Shown: positions 15,728-24,815 of the stretch, one piece after another
How the letters are laid out: each line of letters begins with the position of its first letter
Position numbering within the stretch: position 1 is the first letter of the stretch
IMG/VR virus record: IMGVR_UViG_3300034160_000001
Span: 1 to 30,657 of that record
Direction: 5' to 3' (one strand)
DNA: 30,657 nt
DNA from: a virus
Position numbers and translations under genes: made by a program
Notes under the pieces: generated by a model
Database searches by the model: none
What the model saw: the letters and a program-made list of their open reading frames with translations, nothing else
Told to the model about the DNA's origin: nothing

Positions 15728-18388
15728 ATGGCTGAGCGTTCCTCACAGGAGCTTGGGCTGCGTGTCAACGTGACCGATAAGCAAGCGTATCAAGGCGGTG
15801 GTCGAGCGGCTGTGAAGGACTACCAAGTTCAGGATACCGGCAGCGGGGCATCACGAGTCCTTGCCGGTATCCTCGACGCGGCAGGCGGAGTCGCCCAGCG
15901 CAAATTCGAGTCCAACGTGCAAGAGCAGATCGTCAAGGGAAGCCGCGCACGTATGGCAGGGGAGGCTGAGGACGCTATCGAGTCTGACGCCTTCGCCGCC
16001 CCGTTCGTTCGTAACGGGTACAAACAGCAGGACTACCGGATCAAGCAGGCAGACTTCAGCCTGAAGCTGGGGCAGCTCGCTGAGAACGAGGGGCGGAAGC
16101 TAACCCCGGAGCAGTTCAGCAAGCGCATGGGTCAAGAGGCACAGGGCATCCTATCCTCGCTCGACGGGCTGCCGCCGGAGGCACATGTCCAAGCACTGAT
16201 GCAGCAGACCAAGGCTGAGGAGACCCTCATCACCAAGCAGGCGCAGAACCATGCCGGCTGGTTGATTGAGGAGGGCACCAAGCCCTTCCTTGCCCAAGGC
16301 AACAGCATCCTTGCCCGCCTGAGTTCGGCGCAGGCACAGGGCGACGACCTGACGTACCGGGCTGCCACGGAAGAGGCTGCGCTGTACCACTTGAACCTGC
16401 TGAACACGCCGGCCATCCCGGACGGCCAGCGCGAGAAGGTGGCTAAGCAGTTCTTGCTGGGCGCCCTCGACCTGAACCAGCGGAAGGTGTACGAGGACCT
16501 GCGTGATGCAGGTGGGCTCGACACCATGTCGTTCGATGATCGCAGGGAGTTGAACGGTGCGTACGAGCGTAGCCAAGCCAGCACCCGAGGCATCGAGAGT
16601 ATGGCTGATCTGGAGCGTGATTCGACATTCCAGTCAGGTGTGGCCTCCGGTGCTGCGGGGCTAGACGACGCTGTAAGCTACGCCAAGGACCGCGTAGCCC
16701 GTAAGCTGTGGGGGCCGGAACAGGCGCTGAGCTTTGTGCAGAATGCCCAGAAGGGCGTAGCGAACCGCCAGCTCATGGGCAACATGGTGACAGCCTTGGA
16801 AGAGGGTGACATCAACCAACTGAACACCCTCGGGTTCGACGTTGAGGAAGCCCTGACCAAGTACGACCAACTGGCCGCTGCTAATGGCGCCCCGGTGAGT
16901 CAGCGACTGGCGAACACCACCAAGCTCGGGCTGCGCCTTGGCGTGTTCCCGAAGAACTATGGTGCGGCTGTCAGTGCCTCGATCCGGGGCGTGCTGGCAA
17001 GTGACGGGGAAGTGCAGCCTGAGTTGGTGCAGACCCTGAACACGATTGCCGAGCAGGTCACACAGGCCGAGAAGTCGAACCCCGCAGCAGGTAACGTACT
17101 GCTGAGTGGCGTACCTGAGGAGCAGCGCGGCGCTCTGGCGTTCATGCTGCAACAGGCGAAGCTGGGCATCGAGCCGGGGCGTGCCTTGAAGGAGTACGGT
17201 GCACGGGACCTGTCTGCTACCCAGCAGGAGGACTTCCAGAAGTTCCAGAACAGCCAAGCATTCCAGAAGTCATTGGTCGGTAAAGTCGACTCGACGTTCT
17301 TGTCTGGTGCGTTCGGTCGGGTGGGGAACTTCATCACCGGCTCCAGCAACCTCAGCGACAACGAGGCTGTGCTCAGCATGTACCGCCGCGCTGTACAGGA
17401 CGAGGCATTCCAGCTGAGTGGCGACCGCCGCAACGCTGGCTTGCTGACCTCTCCAGATGGCCACGAGGCACTGCTGAACCTCGCTGCCGCCAACGTCTCC
17501 AGCCGCACCATTCAGGTCGGACAGGATGGTGTGCTGCTGGACCGGGAACGCGCCCCACTGATCCTGCCGCGAGGCACCAGCGCAGAGGAGGTGTTCGGTG
17601 CCCGCGACACCAAGAGCATTGGCCGTGCACTGGCTGAGAAGTACCCGCCTGATGTAAAGGGCGTGTTCGGCGACAAGTCCACCGTGGCCTTCGAGTACAC
17701 CCGCCAGAACGGCATGTACCGTATCCAGTACGATGCGAACGGCCAAGAGCTGGACCGCACCAAGATTGACCCTAAGGCTATCGGCACTGAGGTCAACCGC
17801 AAGAACGCCGAGCATGTGAATGCACAGCGGGCTGCGGATCTGGGTGCTGAGGTCGATGCAGGGAACGGCAACAAGCTGCTGATCGACGGCGGGAACGCCA
17901 GCGGCATGCAGCGACGTGGTGTGTACGACTGGCGCCGCGACATGCTCTCCCACGAGGGCTACCGCGACACCGTGTACAAAGACCGCAACGGACTGGCTGT
18001 AGGTGTTGGCCGGAACGTAACCGGCAAGCTCAAGGAAGGTGACACCATCAGCCGCGAGCAAGCTCAACAGTGGTTCGCTGAGGACACCGACAACGCACTG
18101 ATTGCCGGAAACCGGATCGCCAAGGACTTGGGCGTCACGAACCAGCAGGCTATTCTCGGTTTGGCTGGGGCTGCATTCCAGCTTGGCGAGGCGGGGCTGG
18201 GCGAGTTCACGAACACCAAGAAGGCGATCCAGATGAAAGACTGGGAAGGCTTCAAGAAGCAGGTCTACGATAGTGCGTGGGCTAAGCAGACACCTGCGCG
18301 CGTTAAGGCGTTCCTCGGGTACATGCAACCACACTTCACAGAACTGGCCACCGGGCCTGACTGGTATAGCGAGGCTACGGCCCAATAG
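15728..18388 (+). CDS. Internal virion protein B with C-terminal GH24 lysozyme domain (phiKMV gp36-like, 886 aa)
   Basis: The ejected core protein here carries the peptidoglycan-cutting domain. Most of the chain (1-~725) is helical and Gln/Ala-rich. From ~735 to the end it resembles phage-type lysozyme: MLSHEGYRDTVYKDRNGLAVGVGRNVTGK with E743 and D752 separated by eight residues as in T4 lysozyme E11/D20, then EQAQQWFAEDTDNAL and GLAGAAFQLGEAG. The position of T4 T26 seems occupied by A757. In phiKMV the homologous gp36 has a C-terminal lysozyme, so the domain probably opens the cell wall during DNA entry. ATG 15728 follows AAAGGAGCATAAG; an earlier in-frame ATG lies inside the previous gene. 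Confidence 0.88.
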   Translation: MAERSSQELGLRVNVTDKQAYQGGGRAAVKDYQVQDTGSGASRVLAGILDAAGGVAQRKFESNVQEQIVKGSRARMAGEAEDAIESDAFAAPFVRNGYKQQDYRIKQADFSLKLGQLAENEGRKLTPEQFSKRMGQEAQGILSSLDGLPPEAHVQALMQQTKAEETLITKQAQNHAGWLIEEGTKPFLAQGNSILARLSSAQAQGDDLTYRAATEEAALYHLNLLNTPAIPDGQREKVAKQFLLGALDLNQRKVYEDLRDAGGLDTMSFDDRRELNGAYERSQASTRGIESMADLERDSTFQSGVASGAAGLDDAVSYAKDRVARKLWGPEQALSFVQNAQKGVANRQLMGNMVTALEEGDINQLNTLGFDVEEALTKYDQLAAANGAPVSQRLANTTKLGLRLGVFPKNYGAAVSASIRGVLASDGEVQPELVQTLNTIAEQVTQAEKSNPAAGNVLLSGVPEEQRGALAFMLQQAKLGIEPGRALKEYGARDLSATQQEDFQKFQNSQAFQKSLVGKVDSTFLSGAFGRVGNFITGSSNLSDNEAVLSMYRRAVQDEAFQLSGDRRNAGLLTSPDGHEALLNLAAANVSSRTIQVGQDGVLLDRERAPLILPRGTSAEEVFGARDTKSIGRALAEKYPPDVKGVFGDKSTVAFEYTRQNGMYRIQYDANGQELDRTKIDPKAIGTEVNRKNAEHVNAQRAADLGAEVDAGNGNKLLIDGGNASGMQRRGVYDWRRDMLSHEGYRDTVYKDRNGLAVGVGRNVTGKLKEGDTISREQAQQWFAEDTDNALIAGNRIAKDLGVTNQQAILGLAGAAFQLGEAGLGEFTNTKKAIQMKDWEGFKKQVYDSAWAKQTPARVKAFLGYMQPHFTELATGPDWYSEATAQ

Positions 18389-18396
18389 GAGAAACA

Positions 18397-21300
18397 ATGG
18401 CAGAGGCAAAGGGCAAACTGACCCCTAAATTCCCGATGACCCCGACCGAGATCCTGACTGCCCAACAGGCAGCCACTCCGGTAGAAGGCGTCGGTATAGA
18501 CGCTATCGGCGGTCCTCAGGTACAGCGGCAGGTTGCCCTCGGCCAAGAGGCCAACACCGTCACTCTCGATGCAATCAAGGCTGAGCAGGAACGCTCGGCC
18601 ACGGATACCGCGACGGCGCTGCTGAGTGAGAGCACCGTCACCGGGCGTGCCTTGGATGAGGCATCCCAGTGGTTCGGTCCAGAACGTACTGAGATCGACC
18701 GCAGCTTCAACGCTGGAACGTACGCCCAGAAGCGATTCGCTGAACTGGGTATCCCGCAGAACGAGCGGTATGCCAAGGCTATCGCACAAGCCGCTGATGC
18801 TGACGATGCGGAGCAGATCATCTCCCGCATTAAACAGCACGAGGAGAACCAACGTGTCATTGAGCAGAATCCTTACTGGAACTTCGCCGCAACTATGGTC
18901 GACCCTGTGGCTCTGGCTATGGATGCTGTCACCTTCGGTACAGGGCGTGCCCTTCGACTTGGGCGTGCTGGCATGGCTGGCCTCGGAGGGGCTGGACAGG
19001 TCGCCTATGTCGGCGCGATGGACGCCACCGACATGGAAGTCGATACTAGCACGTACCTGCTTGCTGGTGCCCTCGGCGCCGGTATTGGCGCTGTGGTTGG
19101 TAAGGGTGCTGCCCGCACCGCTACAAAGCCCGTGCGACCTGGGCCGGTTGTCACTCCCGCTGCCGTGCCCGAGCCGACTGTTCCGGGAGCCATCCCAGCC
19201 GCAGTCACTCCAACCGTACCAGCTAAAGCCTTAGAGCTTGAGTCGATGGGCCGGCAGGTAGTGATCCCGAGCGTGAACCGCACAGCGGATACCTTCGAGG
19301 ATGCGCTGGTGGCGAACGCCCACGGCAAGACTGTGGCCGAGGCCGCCAGCTACATCAGCAAGCATGCCGACGTACCGCCTGCACTCCGGGTAGTTGCGGA
19401 CAAGGTGGCCGAGACCCTCGCCAAGATGGAGACTGCTGGACAGCGCTCGCTGTTCAAGGTCATCCGTGGTGGGGATCGTGGCGGCGAGCAGTACCTGAAA
19501 CCGGGTGTGGGCGGCCTGCACAGCACGTTCAAGGGCGAGACCCTTGTGTCTGTGCGTGGGGCTACAGCTGCCGGCCGGGTGGGGACTAACCCAATTACCA
19601 CGCTGCACGAGCTGACGCACGCTGCCACTGTGCAGATCATGCGCGGCATCAAGGATGGCAAGGTAGTGAACGCAGCCGCCACTCAAGCCATGCAGGAGAT
19701 CACTAGCGTCATGGGCTTGGTGCGTCAGCACTTGAAGACCAGCACGACCCTCAGCGACTTCGCCAAGGACCTCAAGGCTGGTCGCTCTAATGCGATGGCA
19801 AACGAGTACGAGATGGTGGCGTGGGGCCTGACTGACCCACGCATGCAGAAGCTGCTGAACGACGTGAAGCTGCCTAAGGGCACCCTCTGGGATGCCTTTG
19901 TAACTCAGGTCCGCTCCATTCTAGGCTTGGCGCCCGAGGCCGACACAGCTCTGTCTCAGGTACTCCAGTCGGCATCGAAGCTGCTGGACGAGGCACCGGG
20001 GTACACTGCCGAGATGGCATCGTGGGCCAACAAGGGTGCACCGACATCGGCACCACTGGTCGAGGCTTCGCTGGAGACAGCCAAGCAGTCTGCCAAGGAG
20101 GCCGTGGGCTTCGTGAATCGCTTCTTCGCTGAAGCTGACCTGCTGGGACCTAACCCAGAAGCACGGGCACTCATGGGCCGCTTGATTGACGACCCTGTAC
20201 GCCGGGAAGGCTTCAGCACCAACGACAACGCCGCCAGCTACCTCCGCCGCTACCGTAACGAGTTCGACGGCTTCGTCAAGCAGTACGACGACGCGGTTGC
20301 CGAGGTCATGGGCAAGCGGGGTATTGGCTGGAAGGATCGTGCCCTGAACACCAAGAAGGGTGTCTCTGGCCGGGATGCTGTGAACGACGAGGTGGCGACT
20401 GAGCTGCTGCGCCGTAACCGCGAGTGGACGAGTCAGGGCTTCGTGAGCAACAAAGCGGACCTCGACCCGGACATCAAGCGCATTGCCGACATCTCCGACG
20501 ACATCCACGGGCGTATGGGGAAGCGTGCACAGGAAGCTGGCGTACGGGGCTTCGAGGAGTTCCAGCCACATCCGGGCTACTTCCACCGCTCGTGGAACTA
20601 CTCCAAGATGCTTGAGTTGGATAACGTCCAACCGGGCTTGGCTGCCAAGGTGATTGGCGAGGCGGTGCATCGTGGCCTCAAGGGGCTGGATGCGGATGAC
20701 GCACTCACCATTGCCAAGGCTATCGTGCAGCGAGCTAAGGACCGTGCCTCTGGCATCCGGTCCGAGTTCATGGGTGCGCTGGGTGTAGCTGATACCACGT
20801 ACATCCGCGAGGCTCTGGAGTCCGCTGGTGTGAGCGAAGTCAAGCGCAGCAGCATCATGGGCAAGATCGAGCAGAAGGCATCGGACCAAGGCACCGTGAA
20901 GTACGGTAAGAGCCGCCTGAATCTGGACATGGACGTGGAGCTGAATATCGGCGGGCAGGTGTACCGTGCTGCTGATCTGGTGGACCGCGACGTGGACCGC
21001 TTGCTGGAGAACTACGCTGGCTCCATCTCAGGCCGCTCTGCACTGGCCCGCGCCGGTATGCCGGGTGATAGTGAGATCGAGGCATTCATCCGCGACTATA
21101 CCAAGACCGTGGCCCACATGGGTGTGGCGAAGACTGAAGAACTCACCGGCCAACTGCGCGGCGTGTTCGGGGACTTCACCGGGAACGTACCCAAGGAGCA
21201 CCAGCTCGGACCTATCGCACAACGTGCGGCAGGATTGACTAGTGCCACCATGCTCGGGTTCTCGGGTGTGTACCAGCTAGCAGAGGTTGCCACGATCATG

Positions 21301-22332
21301 CACCGGCAGGGTGTCGCCGCTACACTGGGCGCCATGCTGGACTCTGCTGGGGGTGGCTTCCGTAAGCTGCTGGGCGATGCGAACAAGGACGCCGACTTGG
21401 CTGCGGAGATGCAGACTGTGCTCGGTCTTGACCTTGCACGGGATGTCCGCATGAAGCCGTGGAAGCGTCAGTTCGACACATTCCTCAGCTCTAGCGACAC
21501 CACGTTCGACCGGCTGCTGCACAGCGGCAAGCAGGCCACGCCTATCTTGAATGGCATGAAGTTCGTGCACGGCATCCAATCCAGGATGAATGCGAACCTG
21601 ACGCTGAACAAGGTGGCTCGGGCCGCTGCCGGTGACGAGGATGCCATCGCTGTCCTGAAGGCGTACGGCAAGGATGTGGACTGGGAGACCCTGCTGCCAA
21701 GGGTTCGCGGTTATGTCTCCCTTAGTGGTAAGAACGCCACAAGCATGAACTGGGGCCAATGGGCCAAAGCAGATGTTGACACGGTGATGAACACCGCCCT
21801 CCGTATCATGGACGACTCGTTGCTGTACGGACGTGTAGGTCAGAACGCCGGGTACGCTCGTTCCCCTGTTGGGCAGATGCTCGGCCAGTTCCGCAGCTTC
21901 GTGGCATTCGCACATAACAAGCTCCTCCGGGGTACTTTCGAGAACCAAGGGGTGCTGGGAGTCGCATCGTTACTCGCACTGCAATACCCGCTCACGTCAA
22001 TGATGATGGGCGTCAAGGCTGCGATCAACGGCAAGCTCGATCTCTCTGAGGATGGGCTGAAGAAGATGGCAACCGACGGGATCAGCTATACTGCTGGTCT
22101 TGGCTTCACCGCTGATATGTGGGGCATTGTGTCCGGTAACGGTCGCATGTCTGCACCTGTCTTCGGCTTGGCTGAGAGCACTGGTGAAGTGTTCCGAGGC
22201 GTCAAAGGATTGTTCGGTGACGACCAACGTGCAGCAGCAGGCGATCTCGCCTCTGGTGCCGCAGGTCTAGTCCCGTTCGTGAACGTGTTCCCAGCATCGA
22301 AGTTGCTCATCGAGAGCATCAAAGGAGAGTAA
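18397..22332 (+). CDS. Internal virion protein C (T7 gp16 / phiKMV gp37-like, 1311 aa) with HExxH zincin motif
   Basis: The largest gene, in the T7 gp16 position (1318 aa). It should be ejected and line the channel that pulls DNA into the cell. An Ala/Gly-rich hydrophobic region spans ~165-235. At residues 404-408, HELTH in TTLHELTHAATVQIMRG is a zinc-protease HExxH motif, and NEYEMVAWGLTDPRMQ at ~469-484 supplies a plausible third ligand glutamate (E470 or E472), as in zincin domains found in large phage polyvalent proteins. The lysozyme domain found at the N-terminus of T7 gp16 is not seen and lies in the preceding protein instead. AGGAGAAACA precedes ATG 18397. Repeat copy 4 is embedded near the 3' end. 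Confidence 0.88.
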   Translation: MAEAKGKLTPKFPMTPTEILTAQQAATPVEGVGIDAIGGPQVQRQVALGQEANTVTLDAIKAEQERSATDTATALLSESTVTGRALDEASQWFGPERTEIDRSFNAGTYAQKRFAELGIPQNERYAKAIAQAADADDAEQIISRIKQHEENQRVIEQNPYWNFAATMVDPVALAMDAVTFGTGRALRLGRAGMAGLGGAGQVAYVGAMDATDMEVDTSTYLLAGALGAGIGAVVGKGAARTATKPVRPGPVVTPAAVPEPTVPGAIPAAVTPTVPAKALELESMGRQVVIPSVNRTADTFEDALVANAHGKTVAEAASYISKHADVPPALRVVADKVAETLAKMETAGQRSLFKVIRGGDRGGEQYLKPGVGGLHSTFKGETLVSVRGATAAGRVGTNPITTLHELTHAATVQIMRGIKDGKVVNAAATQAMQEITSVMGLVRQHLKTSTTLSDFAKDLKAGRSNAMANEYEMVAWGLTDPRMQKLLNDVKLPKGTLWDAFVTQVRSILGLAPEADTALSQVLQSASKLLDEAPGYTAEMASWANKGAPTSAPLVEASLETAKQSAKEAVGFVNRFFAEADLLGPNPEARALMGRLIDDPVRREGFSTNDNAASYLRRYRNEFDGFVKQYDDAVAEVMGKRGIGWKDRALNTKKGVSGRDAVNDEVATELLRRNREWTSQGFVSNKADLDPDIKRIADISDDIHGRMGKRAQEAGVRGFEEFQPHPGYFHRSWNYSKMLELDNVQPGLAAKVIGEAVHRGLKGLDADDALTIAKAIVQRAKDRASGIRSEFMGALGVADTTYIREALESAGVSEVKRSSIMGKIEQKASDQGTVKYGKSRLNLDMDVELNIGGQVYRAADLVDRDVDRLLENYAGSISGRSALARAGMPGDSEIEAFIRDYTKTVAHMGVAKTEELTGQLRGVFGDFTGNVPKEHQLGPIAQRAAGLTSATMLGFSGVYQLAEVATIMHRQGVAATLGAMLDSAGGGFRKLLGDANKDADLAAEMQTVLGLDLARDVRMKPWKRQFDTFLSSSDTTFDRLLHSGKQATPILNGMKFVHGIQSRMNANLTLNKVARAAAGDEDAIAVLKAYGKDVDWETLLPRVRGYVSLSGKNATSMNWGQWAKADVDTVMNTALRIMDDSLLYGRVGQNAGYARSPVGQMLGQFRSFVAFAHNKLLRGTFENQGVLGVASLLALQYPLTSMMMGVKAAINGKLDLSEDGLKKMATDGISYTAGLGFTADMWGIVSGNGRMSAPVFGLAESTGEVFRGVKGLFGDDQRAAAGDLASGAAGLVPFVNVFPASKLLIESIKGE
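21709..21733 (+). promoter_or_regulatory. Candidate phage RNAP promoter, repeat copy 4
   Basis: TTATGTCTCCCTTAGTGGT followed by AAGAA, within the codons for GYVSLSGKN of internal virion protein C. It lies about 600 bases before the tail fibre gene and would boost tail fibre, terminase and lysis genes. The codons used are forced by the element, since it matches copies 2, 3 and 5, which lie in other contexts. Confidence 0.55.
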
Positions 22333-24489
22333 ATGGCTTCATATACCGCCCCCGAGTCCCTGCACGTAGGGACCGGGGTGGAGACAGTGTTCGGCTTCGG
22401 CTGGCCGTACCTGCTCCCATCGGACCTACTCGTGACCCTGAACGGCGTGGCTGTTACTACAGTCCTCGCCTCCCCGAATCAAGTGGTGATCAACCCGGCA
22501 CCTGCTGCTGGTGTGATCATCCGCATCTACCGCAACACCCCTGCGCAGAACCCGACGTATCTGTTTGCCACAGGCATCCCGATGCTGCCGAAGTATATCG
22601 ACGGCAACAACAAGCAACTGCTGTACGCCTTGCAGGAAGGGCTGCTCCAATTCGCCCAGACGCAGGCTACTGCCAACGAGGCGCTGGCACGAGCTACTGC
22701 TGCTCAGGCGGCAGCTGCCGCAGCTGCCGCTAGTGCAGCACAGCAGGCCGCTAATATCCGCCGCACCATCCGAGTTGGCGCTGGCGATCCAGAACTGCCG
22801 GAACTGCCCCCAGTGGCAGCCCGTGCAAACAAGCTCATGGGCTTCGACGCTGCGGGTAATCCAGTGGGCGTGATCCCCCTGAGCGGGTCCGGGGCTGAGT
22901 TGGCATTGGACCTGGCTAACGCAGTGACTCCCGGCAAGGGGTCCGCGATGGTAGGGCTACGCCGCCGAGGTGCGCAGACCGGTAAGGCTAGCACGGTCGA
23001 GGGCAAGTTCCACAGCGGCTACATCAACGCTGAGGAATTCGAGTACGCCATCACCAGCAAGAACGATCCGAACGACCCGACTACTTGGGACTGGGCACCT
23101 GCTGTAGAGGCTGCCTCGCAGTACCTGATCACCACGGGTAGTGGTGGTGTAATCTGCCTACCGCGTCTGGGGCCGTGCCGACACACTGGGATTAAGCTCC
23201 ACTCCGGTGTCAGTCTGATAGGCCACGGGGGCGGCACCCATATGCTGCACATTGGGTTGGGTAACGCCTTCGAGTGGATTGGCGACACCTCCGGAGACAC
23301 CGCGCCGCGTCAGCAGTACAAGGGCTCGGCTCGCCGGCTCAAGCGTATGACCGTACAGAACTTCATCTCGGAGGGTAACTCCGGCTCGCAGAATGGGTTC
23401 CACTTAGCCTACACCGAGAAGTTCGGTCGGGGCAACGTGGCCTTCCGCGACATGGAGATTGTAGGGCATGGCCAGGACGGTATCTACTGGACCTTCGGGG
23501 ATAACCTGACCCTTGATAACGTGTTCAGCCTGTACAACCGCCGCCACGGTCTGTACGTGTTCCAGAACTCGAACAGCCTGCACATCGACGGTGGTTCGTA
23601 CACTGCAAACGGGGCTCGGGGTATATACCTGAACCAAGTGGCAAGCTCGTGCAAGATCGACGGTGCGACTATCCACGACAACGCTACTAACGGAATCTAC
23701 GCCCAGCGCGCAGAGCAGCCATTGATCTACAACTGCCAGTTCAACGGTAACGGGTTCTCCACAGATGGGACGCACGCAGCGATTGCGCTCATCGGGGATA
23801 GCACCAAGATTGTAGAGGGCGGTATCGTAGAGGGCTGCCTGTTCGGGGATAACGCACCTAACGGTGCAGACGTGCAGACAGTGTACGTGAAGTCCGTGGC
23901 TCTGCTCTCGAACTACGTGTTCAACGTGAATGCTAGTAAACCGTACATCTTCCGCCTTGGCGGGGAGAGCCGTGGGGTTGTAATCCGGGGCACTCGCTGG
24001 AACATCACAGCAGGGACACCAGAGCGGGTGTCGATCCCATTGGGGCAGGAGGCCAACGTCGACTACATCCTAGAGGATGACGAGGCGCAGAACGCCAGTA
24101 CCGGGCTACCTGATAGCACGAAGCGCGTGGATAACCTGTGGAACCAGTTCCTAGAGTACCGCCTGCGCAACCCTAACAACGTGTTGTTCCAGACGCGCAG
24201 CACTGGGTCGGAGGCTAAGCCGTACTTCCTCATCACGGGCCGAGGTCTGCTCTCTTGGAACTACAACGGAGACGCTGCGAGTCCCACCAGGACCCTCGGT
24301 ATCAACTCGGACCACGAGATCGCTGCATCGGGTCGGGTACGGTCTGATCTGGGTTTCGTCACAGATAGTAGCTCGTGGAGTGCACGGCCACTGCGTCTCG
24401 GTAACTTCGTTCTCTGGTTTGACGCCACTGGCGCCCTGCGTAAGAAGAACGGCACACCGTCGGGGGACCTCGACGGCGAACTTGTATAG
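22333..24489 (+). CDS. Tail fibre / tailspike with T7 gp17-type N-terminus and beta-helix (718 aa)
   Basis: This is the probable receptor-binding or polysaccharide-degrading protein. Residues ~1-110 resemble the T7 gp17 tail-binding domain (VGTGVETVFGFGWPYLLPSD, LVTLNGVAVTT). An Ala-rich helical stretch (~110-150) follows, probably a trimeric coiled coil. Residues ~255-545 show the repeats of a right-handed parallel beta-helix as in pectate-lyase-fold spikes (NLTLDNVFSLYNRRHGLYVF, LHIDGGSYTANGARGIYLN, KIDGATIHDNATNGIYAQ). The C-terminal ~130 residues are different. A depolymerase activity is possible but no catalytic residues can be assigned. AAAGGAGAGTAA precedes ATG 22333. Confidence 0.88.
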   Translation: MASYTAPESLHVGTGVETVFGFGWPYLLPSDLLVTLNGVAVTTVLASPNQVVINPAPAAGVIIRIYRNTPAQNPTYLFATGIPMLPKYIDGNNKQLLYALQEGLLQFAQTQATANEALARATAAQAAAAAAAASAAQQAANIRRTIRVGAGDPELPELPPVAARANKLMGFDAAGNPVGVIPLSGSGAELALDLANAVTPGKGSAMVGLRRRGAQTGKASTVEGKFHSGYINAEEFEYAITSKNDPNDPTTWDWAPAVEAASQYLITTGSGGVICLPRLGPCRHTGIKLHSGVSLIGHGGGTHMLHIGLGNAFEWIGDTSGDTAPRQQYKGSARRLKRMTVQNFISEGNSGSQNGFHLAYTEKFGRGNVAFRDMEIVGHGQDGIYWTFGDNLTLDNVFSLYNRRHGLYVFQNSNSLHIDGGSYTANGARGIYLNQVASSCKIDGATIHDNATNGIYAQRAEQPLIYNCQFNGNGFSTDGTHAAIALIGDSTKIVEGGIVEGCLFGDNAPNGADVQTVYVKSVALLSNYVFNVNASKPYIFRLGGESRGVVIRGTRWNITAGTPERVSIPLGQEANVDYILEDDEAQNASTGLPDSTKRVDNLWNQFLEYRLRNPNNVLFQTRSTGSEAKPYFLITGRGLLSWNYNGDAASPTRTLGINSDHEIAASGRVRSDLGFVTDSSSWSARPLRLGNFVLWFDATGALRKKNGTPSGDLDGELV

Positions 24490-24497
24490 GAGATAAA

Positions 24498-24815
24498 ATG
24501 AGCGCCAAAGGCACAGCATCGCTGGAGCTGATGGCCGAACTTCATGCCATGCTAACGGAGACGTTTATCGACGATCTCCGTTGGTACAGGGATCAGGGTA
24601 TCCCTGTTCCTGCGGCAGAGAAGGCGGCTACCGCCAAGTTCCTGAAGGACAACGCAATCACCTGTGACCCTGCGGACGCTGCTGACATCGAGGCACTACG
24701 CCAAGAGTTGCAGGACACCCTCAAGGCCAAACGACAATCTGCGCTGGCTAAGGTACTTACCGGCAACACTGCGGAGGACCTGGCGGCCCTGTACGGGACG
24801 GACACAGTTCAATGA
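24498..24815 (+). CDS. Terminase small subunit (DNA maturase A, T7 gp18-like, 105 aa)
   Basis: Length and position directly before the large terminase identify it. The protein is helical: ASLELMAELHAMLTETFIDD, then YRDQGIPVPAAEKAATAKFL, and a C-terminal DIEALRQELQDTLKAKRQ. It would recognise concatemer DNA for packaging. TAGGAGATAAA precedes ATG 24498. The stop overlaps the large subunit start (ATGA). Confidence 0.88.
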   Translation: MSAKGTASLELMAELHAMLTETFIDDLRWYRDQGIPVPAAEKAATAKFLKDNAITCDPADAADIEALRQELQDTLKAKRQSALAKVLTGNTAEDLAALYGTDTVQ

